A DNA stretch of 64,000 nucleotides from Herpetosiphon aurantiacus DSM 785 (GTDB lineage: Bacteria > Chloroflexota > Chloroflexia > Chloroflexales > Herpetosiphonaceae), in assembly GCA_000018565.1 (NCBI GenBank), contig CP000875.1, positions 2,867,199 through 2,931,198 on the forward strand, read 5' to 3'. This document shows, in pieces, positions 8,829-18,654 of this stretch. A program made the position numbers and the translations under genes. Each line of letters opens with the position of its first letter. Positions within the stretch are counted from its first letter, which is position 1. Below the pieces are notes generated by a model. It ran no database searches and had not been told where the DNA came from. It saw only the letters and a list, made by a program, of their open reading frames with translations.

Positions 8829-11800
8829 TTAATTCAATCGGGCTAATTGCTGCTCAACCCATGGCACGCTATCGAGCACGGCAGTGCCAAGCCAAGGATG
8901 GGTTGAATCAAACGGCAAGACGATTGTCCGCAGCTCCCATAGATCAGCAGCAGCACCACAATTACGCCATGCGGCTTGAATAATCTGAATACTTTCGGCA
9001 ATCTGCCCACGCTCAACGTAGTAGTTAACGATTTGGTGCAAGAACTTAATCCGTTTCGTCAGCCTAGTAAACCCATGCGAGATCTGATATGCAGCAACGA
9101 CAGCATCGGTTTGCAGCAAAGCTGGAATCAGATAATCCAAGACAGCATCTCGTTCTTCAGATGCTTCATCATTGGCAATCAGCGTTTGAGCAAAAGCCAA
9201 ATCGCCTCGTTGCGCATAGATCAAAGCGACAGCATCAAGACTTAAGTAATTAGGCGAAAGTCGGCTTATTTCAGCAATAATCATTTCTACCATCACGCGG
9301 TCATCAACTTTAGCATAGCCATTGGCGACGCTTCTTAGGGCTTGGGCACGCTGCCACGGCACTGAAATAGCCATAGCAAACTGATAGGCTTTGGCAAAAA
9401 AATCTGGATGCCCACGCACCGCATAGGACGCACAGCTATTGGCTAATGCATTAAATAGATCATTTGCATAGCTACTCGGTGCAATACCATTGGCTAAACG
9501 AAGCATATCAGCCAAAAATATCTCTGTATCTGAATCGGTAGCATGGCAAAGATATGTGATCGCAACATAATGATAAGCAGCAACTTTGGGACGCGACTCA
9601 ATCACAATCGATTGAGCAATGGAATGGGCATACGCTAACCAATCGGCAAAATCTGGGTAATTGGCTTGTTTGATATAGGCTCTGGCAATTTCACAAAGCA
9701 CTTCCACATACTGATACTCAGCCAAGGCTGGATGTCGAATAGTGCGGATGGCCTCCAATAGGCTGGGGAGATACTGATTGGAGCCATAGTTAATCTGGGC
9801 AATCGCCAGATCCTTTAGATCCTTAAGCAAGCGAATCGGATCGGCAATTACACTCCATGCTTCAATCAACTCATCATAATACTCTGCTGCAAGCGTAGCT
9901 AAACCATGCTCATGCGCTTTAATAATAATCTGGCACAAATTCCGTGCATACACTTCAGTTTGAGTATTGATAACCTTCAGCGTTGCATAAGCTTGGGCTA
10001 GCTGTCCACTATCAGCATAACAAAGACTTATTTCTACCATAATGTGATCGTGTGTTTGCGAAACGGTCATTACCTGGGTTATCGTAGCCGCACTCGCTAG
10101 CATCCCATGGCTATAATAGCGACGAACAAGGCCCACCCCAGCCCAACGCTGCTCGTTTTCAGCAGTGATTACGGGCAGCAGTTGCGTAGCTTCGCCGAGA
10201 ATTGTTTTAGCGAGTAGCTCAAACCCACTAGCTAAGGCTATATCAGCAAGTTCACCCAGGAGACTCACCCGATAGCTAGGATTTTCAAGCTTTCGTGCAT
10301 GGTTCAACGCCTCGAACAAGTATAGTTGAGCTTGAGGATGATCCTGTTGCTTAATTGATTCAGCTATAAGTATTTGTAATAAGTTAACTGCCACATATGG
10401 TCCAACACTTGTGTCAATAATCTGGCGAACTTGGTCTATCTCACCATGATTAAGATGGAGCATAGCATGCTCAAACGGCAAAGAATACTCAAAATCCTCG
10501 TGTTTACCAACTAAAAACGTGGTGTAGATCACTCGCTGACAGAGATCATCATAGTTATAGCGTTTAGCAAAATGAGCAAGCTGCAATAAATCATACATTT
10601 GGTCATTCAAAAACGAGTTTGATGTGGCCAAAATCGCTGTCAACGCATGCTCAAACATAGACTGAGCACGGTCATGCGCATGCTGAAAAGCATATGCATC
10701 GGCAAGTTGCAGCCAGCATTTTGCTAAAGAGATCGAGCTTATAACCGAACTCAAAGACAGCTGGGCCGACTCCAGCAGCCGCATCCATTGAAATCGATCG
10801 GCATGGCTATTTGCCAATAAACAATAGCTTTTAATCTGTTGATCAGGCGCTTTGATTAATCCAAGCGCTTGCTCGGCCTTCGAGAAATCAGCTTCCTTAC
10901 AATACCAGGCAACTAGTGCGGCATAAGCCAGATCACTGGAGTGCCAGTGGGTAATGGTAGCCGCAAGCTCAACCGCGATTGCAATATCATCACGATTAAT
11001 ATAGATATCAACTAATTCCCGACGAAATCGATTTAATTTGATCTCATCATGCAAATTATAGGCTTGTGCTAAATTCCCTTGTGCCAAGTACCCTTTAATT
11101 ATTGCCAAAAGTGCTGCAATTTTTGCATCATCAGCAAAATATTTGTGCATGGATCGAGCTTCAGCTAGTAATATATCGGCCTGTTGATGATCACCCAACC
11201 GCCATGCAATTGTTGCAAGTAAGCTTTTAATTTCAACTACTTGCTCGTTTTGAGCAAATGGTAACGTTTCAATTAATAGTTGTCGAGCCTCGATAAATTC
11301 AGTTTCTTCAATCAGGGCATTAGCTAGCAGCATAGAACTCTTAATTCGATATTTTGGAGTTTGAATTTGTCCAATGATCAGCTTAACTCTTGCCAAATCA
11401 TGCTGTTTAATCACCACGTCAACCAAATAAGCAAGCGTTTCATCACGAGTATTCCCCAGGCTAATCGCAATCGGGTAGGCCATATTTAGCAAGCCATGGT
11501 CAGCATAGGCCATTGCAACGAGATGCAACGCATAATCACGCTCTTCAGACTCATGCAAGCTTCGCGCAACTTGTTCCATGCGCTGAAAAATATGCAAACG
11601 CAGCTCAGGCTCTGTATAAGCAACTACACGTGACCATAACAGCACTTGACGTACTTGATCCGAGCAAATTTCAATCTGGGCAAGCGCCTCAGATACCCGC
11701 CCAAGCATCGCCAAAATCACAAATACATCATCATGCCATTGATCGGCATGGGCCGTGAGGCTGGTGCGCAGCAGGCTATAGCGCCACAAGCGTGGCAATA

Positions 11801-13157
11801 ATTCAAGCTGCTGTTCGATGCTCTGGCCAGCGGCAATTACGCTCTCGCGGGCCCGATCCAAATCCAAGCCATACAAGCGCGTGCTTGGCTCAAACCGCAC
11901 TTTGTGCTCGCCATAATCGCCCGCATCGATCACTTGCCACAATGCTTCCCATTGTTCTGCGCAATCCAAATGGGTGATGTAATGCTGGCGTGCATACCAG
12001 CGCCGTGCCTGTTCAACGGATTCTGTACTATCGTGCCAAATCTGGTCAAGTGCTGCGCCACACCATTGCGTCATGCGTCCATGCCACACTTGCAATTCTG
12101 GCTGGGTAAATTCGTGTTGGATCAGAAAATCGTGAAACAACAAATGGCGTAGCGCCACGCGCTGATCGGCGGCAACACTCACCCAATCGCTCATCAGGGT
12201 CAGCGCCTCGACCACTGTAGCGGTTGGTCGTTCAATAATCGCCGCAAGCACCGCTGGCTCAAGCGGTTCTTGGGTTATCAACAACACCGCCAACAACGGG
12301 CGAATCAGCGGTTGCCAGTGGCGCGGCGCTGCTTGTTCGATCCGCCCAAGGCTCAGCCGAAAGAGATTGGTTGCGTCAGCGCTGGCGTGGTCGAGTAATG
12401 CAAGCATTTCACTAGTCGAAGTGTGGCGCAGCACATTGGCCGCCAGTTCGATCAACAAGGCATTGCCCTTGACGGCTTGCGCTAAACCGTGCAACAACGC
12501 TGGCTCCAGCGTCGGCTGCACCTGCTGCCAACGCCCAATCGCATCCTGTTCGTGCAACGGTGGAACCTGATAAACGACCCCATGCTCAAGTGCTAAACTA
12601 TCGATCGTCTCGTTGGGACGCGAGCCAAGCACTATCACGATGCCAGGCGGCAGCTGCAAGGGTAAAAAGCTGAGATCGCGGGTTCCATCCACCTCAGGCT
12701 GCAATTGATCCAGTCCATCGAGATAGATCGTTTCACTGATGCCACGCGCCGAGAGGGTTTGTAACAACTGACCAAATTCGAGGCGCAAGGCGGGGTAGCT
12801 ATCGGCAGGAAAATAGTTGCTCGCCAGATCATGTTTAAGCAGCAGTTGAGCAACGATGCTACGCAACACGTCGAGTTGATAGGCGCGGCCTGGAGTCAGC
12901 GCAATAAAATGCTGCGGGGTTTGGTCTAGCCCAGCATTCACAATTAGTTGGGCGAGCAGACTACTTTTGCCCGCCCCAGCCTCACCCGTCACCAACACAT
13001 AGCCACCGCTTGGGCGGGTTTGGTCGATTAATCCGCGAATCGCTGTTTGTTCGGCTTGACGACCAACGAAGCCAGTGAGCCGCAATTGCAACAAACGGGC
13101 ACTTTCACGCTGGTTGGCGGCTTCATGCAAAACCTGAGTGTTTGGGGTCGTCATCAT
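8829..13157 (-). CDS. STAND/AAA_16-type ATPase with very long helical-repeat C-terminus
   Basis: A protein of about 1442 residues. Residues ~30-330 form a STAND-class NTPase: LTGFVGRQAE leads into the domain, Walker A is GEAGAGKSSL (~50-60), Walker B is TIYLDGLDQL, and a sensor strand IVIVLGSRP follows. A winged-helix-like segment comes next (LLAVLLITQEPLEPAVLAAII). The remaining ~1000 residues are degenerate 35-40-residue helical hairpins (LADIALASGFELLA, YAKVDDRVMVEMII) of TPR/SEL1 type. STAND proteins are signal-dependent switches that oligomerise on ligand recognition. No N-terminal effector domain is visible, so the output is unknown. GAGGAG precedes two adjacent ATGs (13157, 13154); either could be used. 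The repeat part looks AT-richer than the NTPase part. It is bracketed by a ~125-bp direct repeat. Confidence 0.85.
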   Translation of the reverse strand: MMTTPNTQVLHEAANQRESARLLQLRLTGFVGRQAEQTAIRGLIDQTRPSGGYVLVTGEAGAGKSSLLAQLIVNAGLDQTPQHFIALTPGRAYQLDVLRSIVAQLLLKHDLASNYFPADSYPALRLEFGQLLQTLSARGISETIYLDGLDQLQPEVDGTRDLSFLPLQLPPGIVIVLGSRPNETIDSLALEHGVVYQVPPLHEQDAIGRWQQVQPTLEPALLHGLAQAVKGNALLIELAANVLRHTSTSEMLALLDHASADATNLFRLSLGRIEQAAPRHWQPLIRPLLAVLLITQEPLEPAVLAAIIERPTATVVEALTLMSDWVSVAADQRVALRHLLFHDFLIQHEFTQPELQVWHGRMTQWCGAALDQIWHDSTESVEQARRWYARQHYITHLDCAEQWEALWQVIDAGDYGEHKVRFEPSTRLYGLDLDRARESVIAAGQSIEQQLELLPRLWRYSLLRTSLTAHADQWHDDVFVILAMLGRVSEALAQIEICSDQVRQVLLWSRVVAYTEPELRLHIFQRMEQVARSLHESEERDYALHLVAMAYADHGLLNMAYPIAISLGNTRDETLAYLVDVVIKQHDLARVKLIIGQIQTPKYRIKSSMLLANALIEETEFIEARQLLIETLPFAQNEQVVEIKSLLATIAWRLGDHQQADILLAEARSMHKYFADDAKIAALLAIIKGYLAQGNLAQAYNLHDEIKLNRFRRELVDIYINRDDIAIAVELAATITHWHSSDLAYAALVAWYCKEADFSKAEQALGLIKAPDQQIKSYCLLANSHADRFQWMRLLESAQLSLSSVISSISLAKCWLQLADAYAFQHAHDRAQSMFEHALTAILATSNSFLNDQMYDLLQLAHFAKRYNYDDLCQRVIYTTFLVGKHEDFEYSLPFEHAMLHLNHGEIDQVRQIIDTSVGPYVAVNLLQILIAESIKQQDHPQAQLYLFEALNHARKLENPSYRVSLLGELADIALASGFELLAKTILGEATQLLPVITAENEQRWAGVGLVRRYYSHGMLASAATITQVMTVSQTHDHIMVEISLCYADSGQLAQAYATLKVINTQTEVYARNLCQIIIKAHEHGLATLAAEYYDELIEAWSVIADPIRLLKDLKDLAIAQINYGSNQYLPSLLEAIRTIRHPALAEYQYVEVLCEIARAYIKQANYPDFADWLAYAHSIAQSIVIESRPKVAAYHYVAITYLCHATDSDTEIFLADMLRLANGIAPSSYANDLFNALANSCASYAVRGHPDFFAKAYQFAMAISVPWQRAQALRSVANGYAKVDDRVMVEMIIAEISRLSPNYLSLDAVALIYAQRGDLAFAQTLIANDEASEERDAVLDYLIPALLQTDAVVAAYQISHGFTRLTKRIKFLHQIVNYYVERGQIAESIQIIQAAWRNCGAAADLWELRTIVLPFDSTHPWLGTAVLDSVPWVEQQLARLN

Positions 13158-13222
13158 GCTTCTCCTCAATTCAACCTATCGTGCCAGAGCATAGCACAGA
13201 TGGATTTAATTATATCGTTGAT

Positions 13223-13273
13223 CCACGAAGGGCACGAAGGCTGAAACCACGAAGAACGCGAAGAACGCAAAGG
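13223..13273. repeat. Nonamer CACGAAGNN/CGCGAAGAA repeats upstream of the STAND gene
   Basis: The gap 13158-13514 holds no gene. It starts with the complement of the TTCGTG nonamers (CACGAAGGG, CACGAAGGC, then CACGAAGAA, CGCGAAGAA, CGCAAAGGC). It then carries repeat copy 2 (13307-13426) and a TGACCCCTAA word near 13441 that echoes those at 45165 and 21230. Confidence 0.7.
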
Positions 13274-13306
13274 CTGCTTATTCCAAAGCCCTGCCCCCTG
13301 TCCCTC

Positions 13307-13426
13307 ATTTTCTCTGCGCCGCTGCGTTAAACATACTAATTAGTTGTTGGAGATCACGCTAGTAATCCAGCAGAATAATCAAATAAATCTGTGGCAAAAA
13401 ACTTAACCTTCGCGATCTTCGTGGTT
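13307..13426 (+). repeat. Copy 2 of the ~125-bp intergenic direct repeat
   Basis: Near-identical to 8651-8781 and in the same orientation, including the unusual stretch TTAGTTGTTGGAGATCACGC. It lacks ten bases present in copy 1. Together the copies flank the STAND gene and could recombine to delete it. Confidence 0.8.
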
Positions 13427-13514
13427 TCAATCCTAGCTCCTGACCCCTAACAACTAATCCCGCATCGCTCAATTCGGCTAAAATATGGCTATCGCCTAGT
13501 ATGGGAGCCTAGTC

Positions 13515-14651
13515 ATGACCGCAAACAGCAAACATCAAGCTTGGCAAATTGGCCTAATCATCGGTTTTTGGCCGATTGTGCTTTTTGCCCTGTTCAATGA
13601 TTCGGCTTGGCTCTATGCCCAAAGCTTCAACGGCCAAATCATTAGCAACATCGCCGCGCCGCTCTACTTTGGCTTGATGCTCTATCACTTGCGCCCCGAC
13701 CAACGCCTGATTGCCTTGGTATTTGTGCCATTTTCGGCGCTCGGCGAATATGTATTTAGCCTATTGCTTGAGCTTTACAGCTACAAATTTGAGGCAATTC
13801 CGATCTATGTGCCGTTTGGTCATGCAATTTTACTTAGCACAGGCCTGTTGATCAGTGAATTGGCCTGGGTTAAACAACGTGAAAAACAGCTACGTTGGAG
13901 TCTATTACTTGGTCATGTCAGTTTGTTTATTGGGGCATTTTTGCTCTTCGATGATAGCTTGAGTTTGCTGTTTGGGCTGGGGTTTAGTCTGATTTTATTG
14001 CTCTATCGTGCCCAATTATTACATTTAATTATGGGCTTTTTGGTGCTTTATATCGAGCTATTGGGCACATGGCTTGGCTGTTGGCGCTGGGATCTCAACC
14101 CACTCAATGGATTATTGCACACTACCAACCCGCCAGTTGGAGCGTTTGTCTGCTATGTGATTGCCGATATTATTGTGATTATGAGCTTACGCTGGCTACG
14201 CTGGATGCGGGGCTACCGCCGCAACCCGCATGCCAAAGGCTCAGCCGCCTATTACCAGCAAAAACTAGCCTTGACCCAACAAATTTATGCCGAGCAAGGT
14301 GGCAAATCGGCCATTAGCAACGACGATGGTTTTGGTAAAGGCTATGCTTTGGGCACAGTCGGTTTACGTTATGTTGAATTAAATCAAGATTCAGCGGCAA
14401 TTACCTGTTTTGAGCGTACCCGCCAACTAGCCCAAAGCCGAAATGATCAAGCGATTTTCCATTTGGCGGGCTGGCATCTAGGCCAAATCCTGCTCCAACA
14501 AGGCCAAGAACATGAGGCGATGACGTTATTACAAGCTTATGTCAATTATCTTCAAGCTAGCAATTCGACGCAGGCTGAGCATTTTGCAGCACAACTTGCT
14601 CAGGCGCAGCCTAATACAAATGATAACTCAAGTTCAGCAGTGTTGCGATAG
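13515..14651 (+). CDS. Polytopic membrane protein with C-terminal TPR-like domain
   Basis: A protein of 378 residues. The first ~240 residues hold about seven hydrophobic segments (IGLIIGFWPIVLFALF, LGLGFSLILLLYRAQ and others), ending in a basic cytoplasmic stretch (RWLRWMRGYRRNPHAKG). The remaining ~135 residues are soluble helices of TPR character (ALGTVGLRYVELNQDSAAITCFERTRQLA, split here only by description). No enzyme motif was seen and I cannot name the family. GGGAG 7 bases before the ATG supports the start. Its last 41 bases overlap, tail to tail, the end of the cyclase-like gene on the opposite strand, which is unusual at this length. It may be a membrane receptor working with the neighbouring signalling proteins, but that is guesswork from position. 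Confidence 0.75.
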   Translation: MTANSKHQAWQIGLIIGFWPIVLFALFNDSAWLYAQSFNGQIISNIAAPLYFGLMLYHLRPDQRLIALVFVPFSALGEYVFSLLLELYSYKFEAIPIYVPFGHAILLSTGLLISELAWVKQREKQLRWSLLLGHVSLFIGAFLLFDDSLSLLFGLGFSLILLLYRAQLLHLIMGFLVLYIELLGTWLGCWRWDLNPLNGLLHTTNPPVGAFVCYVIADIIVIMSLRWLRWMRGYRRNPHAKGSAAYYQQKLALTQQIYAEQGGKSAISNDDGFGKGYALGTVGLRYVELNQDSAAITCFERTRQLAQSRNDQAIFHLAGWHLGQILLQQGQEHEAMTLLQAYVNYLQASNSTQAEHFAAQLAQAQPNTNDNSSSAVLR

Positions 14652-17600
14652 CACGCGCAGTGTTTGACTCACTTAAACCAACCACGTCGGATGAATTTTG
14701 ATCTAATTGGCGTTTCAACCAAGCATGACCATCGCGAAATTCTGGCTCAAAAATCGTATCGAGGCTTGCAATAATTGTTTCAGCTGCGAGCATAAACTGA
14801 TGTGCAAGCCGATATTTAAGCATTCCAGCCGCGACACAGCCAAACCCGACCAAATTTTCAGCCAATCCACGCTGATCATCAAGTGCTAAAAAACCATGAA
14901 TACTTTGCTGGAACAAGCCATAAGCCTGATAAAAATCGTCTGTTCGCAGTGCCAAAAAGCCCATTGCTACCTGCGATTGAGCAATTCCTAAACGATGATT
15001 AATCGCGCAACGAATCGTAAATGCATCACGATGATGCATCCAAGCCGCTTTGAAATCCCCTAAAGCCGCGTATGTATTGCCCAAATGCGCCAGTGAGATG
15101 GCAATCCCGCGTTGATGGCCGACTTGTCGCCGATAAACTAAAGCTTCCTCAAGCAACTGACGAGTTCGCTGATAATCACCCGAAACAAACACTGCATTGG
15201 CTAAATTGCTTAACGATTGAGCCATCCCACGGACAAAACCCAAATCACGGCGAATAGTAAAAGCCTCGGTATACAATTGCTCAGCTGTCGTATGATCACC
15301 ACGATCAAAAGCAATAATGCCGAGATCGTTCAGCGAACTCGCCATCGCGAACAAGTCTCCGGCCTCACGCCGTAGCTCTAAACTTTGCTCTAAGGCATGA
15401 TAAGCCTCGGTATATCGCCGTTGATCGGATAAAATCACTCCTAATTGAAACAAGGCGCGAGCTGTTCCCAACGAGTTAGATAACTGTCGCCAAAGCGCAA
15501 GGCTTTGCTCCACATGAGCAAGACCTTGCTCATAATGGCCTTGTTGCCACAGAATATTCGCAATATCGATTAACACTTCGGCAACACCTTCCGCATTGCC
15601 TCGCGTTAAATAACGGGTTCGAGCTTGTTCAAGCCAATCCAAGCCTTGACGAAATTGTCCAAGTTCGCCATAAATCTTGCCAATGCTCCAATGGCTTTTA
15701 CCAATAGCCGCATCAGGAGCTAATAGCCCATTAATAATCGTTTGATAGGTTTCAATCGCTGCATGCGGCTTACCAATAATTTGGAGAATCTCACCAATAG
15801 GCAACAACACTGACCAATGCTCAACGTCCGCTAATAAACTCAATAATTGTTGATAAAACAATAAGGCTGCTTCATTGGCATAGGATCGTTGGGCAGCATC
15901 AGCAGCCTTCCATAAATATTCAATCTGCTTACTACGATTATCGCTACGCATAAAATGATAGCAAATCAGATCAAGATAGGCGGGATCATCAGCATAGTGT
16001 TGCTCAAGAAAATGGCCAAATTGCTCATGTAAGGTTGAGCGTGTCGCATAGGTTAAACTCTCGTAGGTTACTTCATAGGTCAACATATGCTTAAAAATAT
16101 AGGCAACCTCTGGTTCAAAACTATATTTAATTGTTAACTCCAGTCGATCAAGCGTTTCAAGATCGGTTTGAATTGTCTGATGCTCACCCAGCTGAGGATA
16201 AACACCCCATAACCAGTGCAATTTAAACAACCGACCAATAATACTCGCAACTTTAATTGTCAATTGCTGGCGCTGATTAAGCTGATCAATTCTGCTTAGA
16301 ATCAAGCTCGATAAACTTGCAGGAAGTTGTAATTTACCAATAACCGCAGCATCATTGAGATCTAAGCCTTGCGTATACACATAATTGAGTAATTCCTCCA
16401 AGTAAAAAGGATTTCCCTCGGCCTGATTAATTAAATGGTCGGCTAATAGACTTGAGATATGGTGCTCGCCAGGCCAATGCTGCATTTTATAAGCAACCAA
16501 TTGGCTCGCTTCGCTCTGATTAAATTCATTAAGGTTCAAGCGATGCCAATACGTCAATTGCGGTAAGCGCTGAGCAATTACTTCATTCTGTATCGATGGG
16601 CGAAATCCTAAAATAATACAAATTGGTAACGCTTCAATTATTTGACTAATCGCCCATAGTAAATCCGCCGACAATGGGTCGATCCAATGACAATCCTCTA
16701 ATACTAAGATCATTGGTTGATTGGTAGCGCGAGTTCGTAAGCATTGAACCAAAATCGCTTCACGAGCCAGTTTTTGCAGTTGGGGTTCAAGTAAGGCTGT
16801 CGTTTCGTTGGGTGGAATCATTAGGTTGAAGATCGTTCCCAGTAACGGTAGGCGATTGAGTAAACTTGGATCGATTAGTTCTAATTGGAAGCTCAAAACC
16901 CGAATTTGGGTAGCCAGATCCCACATTGGCTCAATACAGAAGAAGGCTCGCCAAATTGCATTCCAGACCAAATAAGGGCTATTTTCACCATAGGCCTCGC
17001 ACTCGCCACGATAAATATTCCAGCGCTCAGCGTCAAGTTGTTGGATGAATGTATTAATCAAATGCGATTTTCCGATCCCAGCATCGCCAACAATCGCTAT
17101 AATTTGCCCATGACCAGTCAAGGTTTGCTCGGTTGCTTGCAATAACATGGTTAATTCGCTGGCACGCCCAATTAATCGCAGATTACTAACAAATTCAGGC
17201 AAGCGGACTGAGGCTTCAAAAGCTCGTTGCTGTAAGGCCATCAGGGCAATTGGTTGTGGTTTGCCTTTGAGTCGAGCATCAGGTAAGAGTTGCCAACGAA
17301 ATTGGGTTTGGGCCAGCTTGGCAAGCTCCATACTCACCAAAATCTGATCAGCCTTAGCATGCTCCATCAAGCGGGCCGCCACATTAATTGCATCGCCAAT
17401 CGTTGTATAATCGCGGCGAATAACTGAACCCACCAGCCCACAATACACTACACCACTATTTAAGCCTAAAGCCGATTGATAGCCCATTTGGCTGGTTTGC
17501 TCACGTACAGCCAAGCCACAATCTAAAATGCGCAAAGGATCATCTTCGTGAGCAATTGGTGCTCCAAACAAAATCATGCTCGTGATGCCTTTATCACCAA

Positions 17601-18498
17601 CTGCGACATGGCTAAGATAACCATCATACTGAGCACTAACTGTTGTAAGCATGCTCGCCCATTCACGAATGATCGCAAGCTCATGGGCTGGTTGTTCGAT
17701 ACATAATTGGGCAAATAAAACATAGACCAGCCGATGTTCATTAATGAACGCAGCTTGATTATCGTGCAGCCGTTTGGCAATTAGGGGGTGAATAAAGCTT
17801 TCAGCCCATGTAGGCAGTGGCGGCGCTGCTAATGATGGATAAGCAGTTGCAACTCCCGTTTCGCAGCCTTGCAACCAATAATAACCATCGCGCAATTGTG
17901 CCTGAGCATAGCTCTGAACAACCAGCCAAAGCTCAGTGGTTAAGCCAATTGAGCCCTCGCTTGCTTGGTGTTCAACCAAACTACTTTCAATTAAAGGCTG
18001 GCCAGCCAATAATGCGACTAATCGCTGGTGGGGAATACCTGCCATACCACACATAAGCACACCATGAGCCAAACCAATTTTCATGGTTAAGCGAATAGTT
18101 GCCAGCTCATCAAGCATAGCACTTGTCTGAAATTGGGCCATGGCTGCTTGCATTGCAAGACTACACGTTAAGGCTTGTTGGGCAATCGCCGCTTGATTCT
18201 CAGTTTCATACCGAAAAAGCGCAGTTAATGCATCGCCACTAAAGCCCCAAACCATCCCGCCCGCTGCCTGAATCAAGTCGATCATCGCCTCAAAAACATG
18301 ATTTAACAGCAGAGTTAGCTGTTCAGTCCCACGAGCACCAACGTCGCGCACCTGATCGCTCAATGTGGTAAACCCTGCAATATCAGCAAATAAGACAACC
18401 GCGTTAAACTGCTGTTCGGCCATTAATGTGTTTGGCTGGTCAGAGGCGTTCAGAAGTCTGAGCAATGGTGAGGGAAGCAATGGCAATAATGATGACAT
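14611..18498 (-). CDS. Soluble adenylyl cyclase (ADCY10)-like protein: two cyclase domains, AAA ATPase, TPR array
   Basis: A protein of 1295 residues with the order known from eukaryotic soluble adenylyl cyclase. Cyclase domain 1 (~33-190) has metal aspartates D39 (LFADIAGFTT) and D89 (FSGDAL) but no Asn/Arg pair. Cyclase domain 2 (~265-420) lacks the aspartates but has DKG, a Thr at the base-recognition position (TTIGDAIN) and the pair N372/R376. The two should make a single composite site, with Thr fitting ATP. An ATPase follows (~455-760): Walker A GDAGIGKSHL and Walker B ILVLEDCHWIDP. From ~860 onward there are about ten TPR repeats. No membrane segments. The start is the ATG at 18498 with a weak AGGG upstream; an in-frame TTG at 18534 is less likely. 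Activity is inferred from residues only. Confidence 0.87.
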   Translation of the reverse strand: MSSLLPLLPSPLLRLLNASDQPNTLMAEQQFNAVVLFADIAGFTTLSDQVRDVGARGTEQLTLLLNHVFEAMIDLIQAAGGMVWGFSGDALTALFRYETENQAAIAQQALTCSLAMQAAMAQFQTSAMLDELATIRLTMKIGLAHGVLMCGMAGIPHQRLVALLAGQPLIESSLVEHQASEGSIGLTTELWLVVQSYAQAQLRDGYYWLQGCETGVATAYPSLAAPPLPTWAESFIHPLIAKRLHDNQAAFINEHRLVYVLFAQLCIEQPAHELAIIREWASMLTTVSAQYDGYLSHVAVGDKGITSMILFGAPIAHEDDPLRILDCGLAVREQTSQMGYQSALGLNSGVVYCGLVGSVIRRDYTTIGDAINVAARLMEHAKADQILVSMELAKLAQTQFRWQLLPDARLKGKPQPIALMALQQRAFEASVRLPEFVSNLRLIGRASELTMLLQATEQTLTGHGQIIAIVGDAGIGKSHLINTFIQQLDAERWNIYRGECEAYGENSPYLVWNAIWRAFFCIEPMWDLATQIRVLSFQLELIDPSLLNRLPLLGTIFNLMIPPNETTALLEPQLQKLAREAILVQCLRTRATNQPMILVLEDCHWIDPLSADLLWAISQIIEALPICIILGFRPSIQNEVIAQRLPQLTYWHRLNLNEFNQSEASQLVAYKMQHWPGEHHISSLLADHLINQAEGNPFYLEELLNYVYTQGLDLNDAAVIGKLQLPASLSSLILSRIDQLNQRQQLTIKVASIIGRLFKLHWLWGVYPQLGEHQTIQTDLETLDRLELTIKYSFEPEVAYIFKHMLTYEVTYESLTYATRSTLHEQFGHFLEQHYADDPAYLDLICYHFMRSDNRSKQIEYLWKAADAAQRSYANEAALLFYQQLLSLLADVEHWSVLLPIGEILQIIGKPHAAIETYQTIINGLLAPDAAIGKSHWSIGKIYGELGQFRQGLDWLEQARTRYLTRGNAEGVAEVLIDIANILWQQGHYEQGLAHVEQSLALWRQLSNSLGTARALFQLGVILSDQRRYTEAYHALEQSLELRREAGDLFAMASSLNDLGIIAFDRGDHTTAEQLYTEAFTIRRDLGFVRGMAQSLSNLANAVFVSGDYQRTRQLLEEALVYRRQVGHQRGIAISLAHLGNTYAALGDFKAAWMHHRDAFTIRCAINHRLGIAQSQVAMGFLALRTDDFYQAYGLFQQSIHGFLALDDQRGLAENLVGFGCVAAGMLKYRLAHQFMLAAETIIASLDTIFEPEFRDGHAWLKRQLDQNSSDVVGLSESNTARAIATLLNLSYHLY

Positions 18499-18654
18499 AG
18501 ATAAAGCCCTAGTAGCATGATCATCGCTGTACAATCACTATCCTAGCATACCTAGACGAAAATGCTATCCCCAACAACCAGCCCCACGCTATAGACAAAG
18601 CCTAACGCTAAGCGCTATCATATGCCTAGCACTCAATCGTTGGGAGATGTTGCG

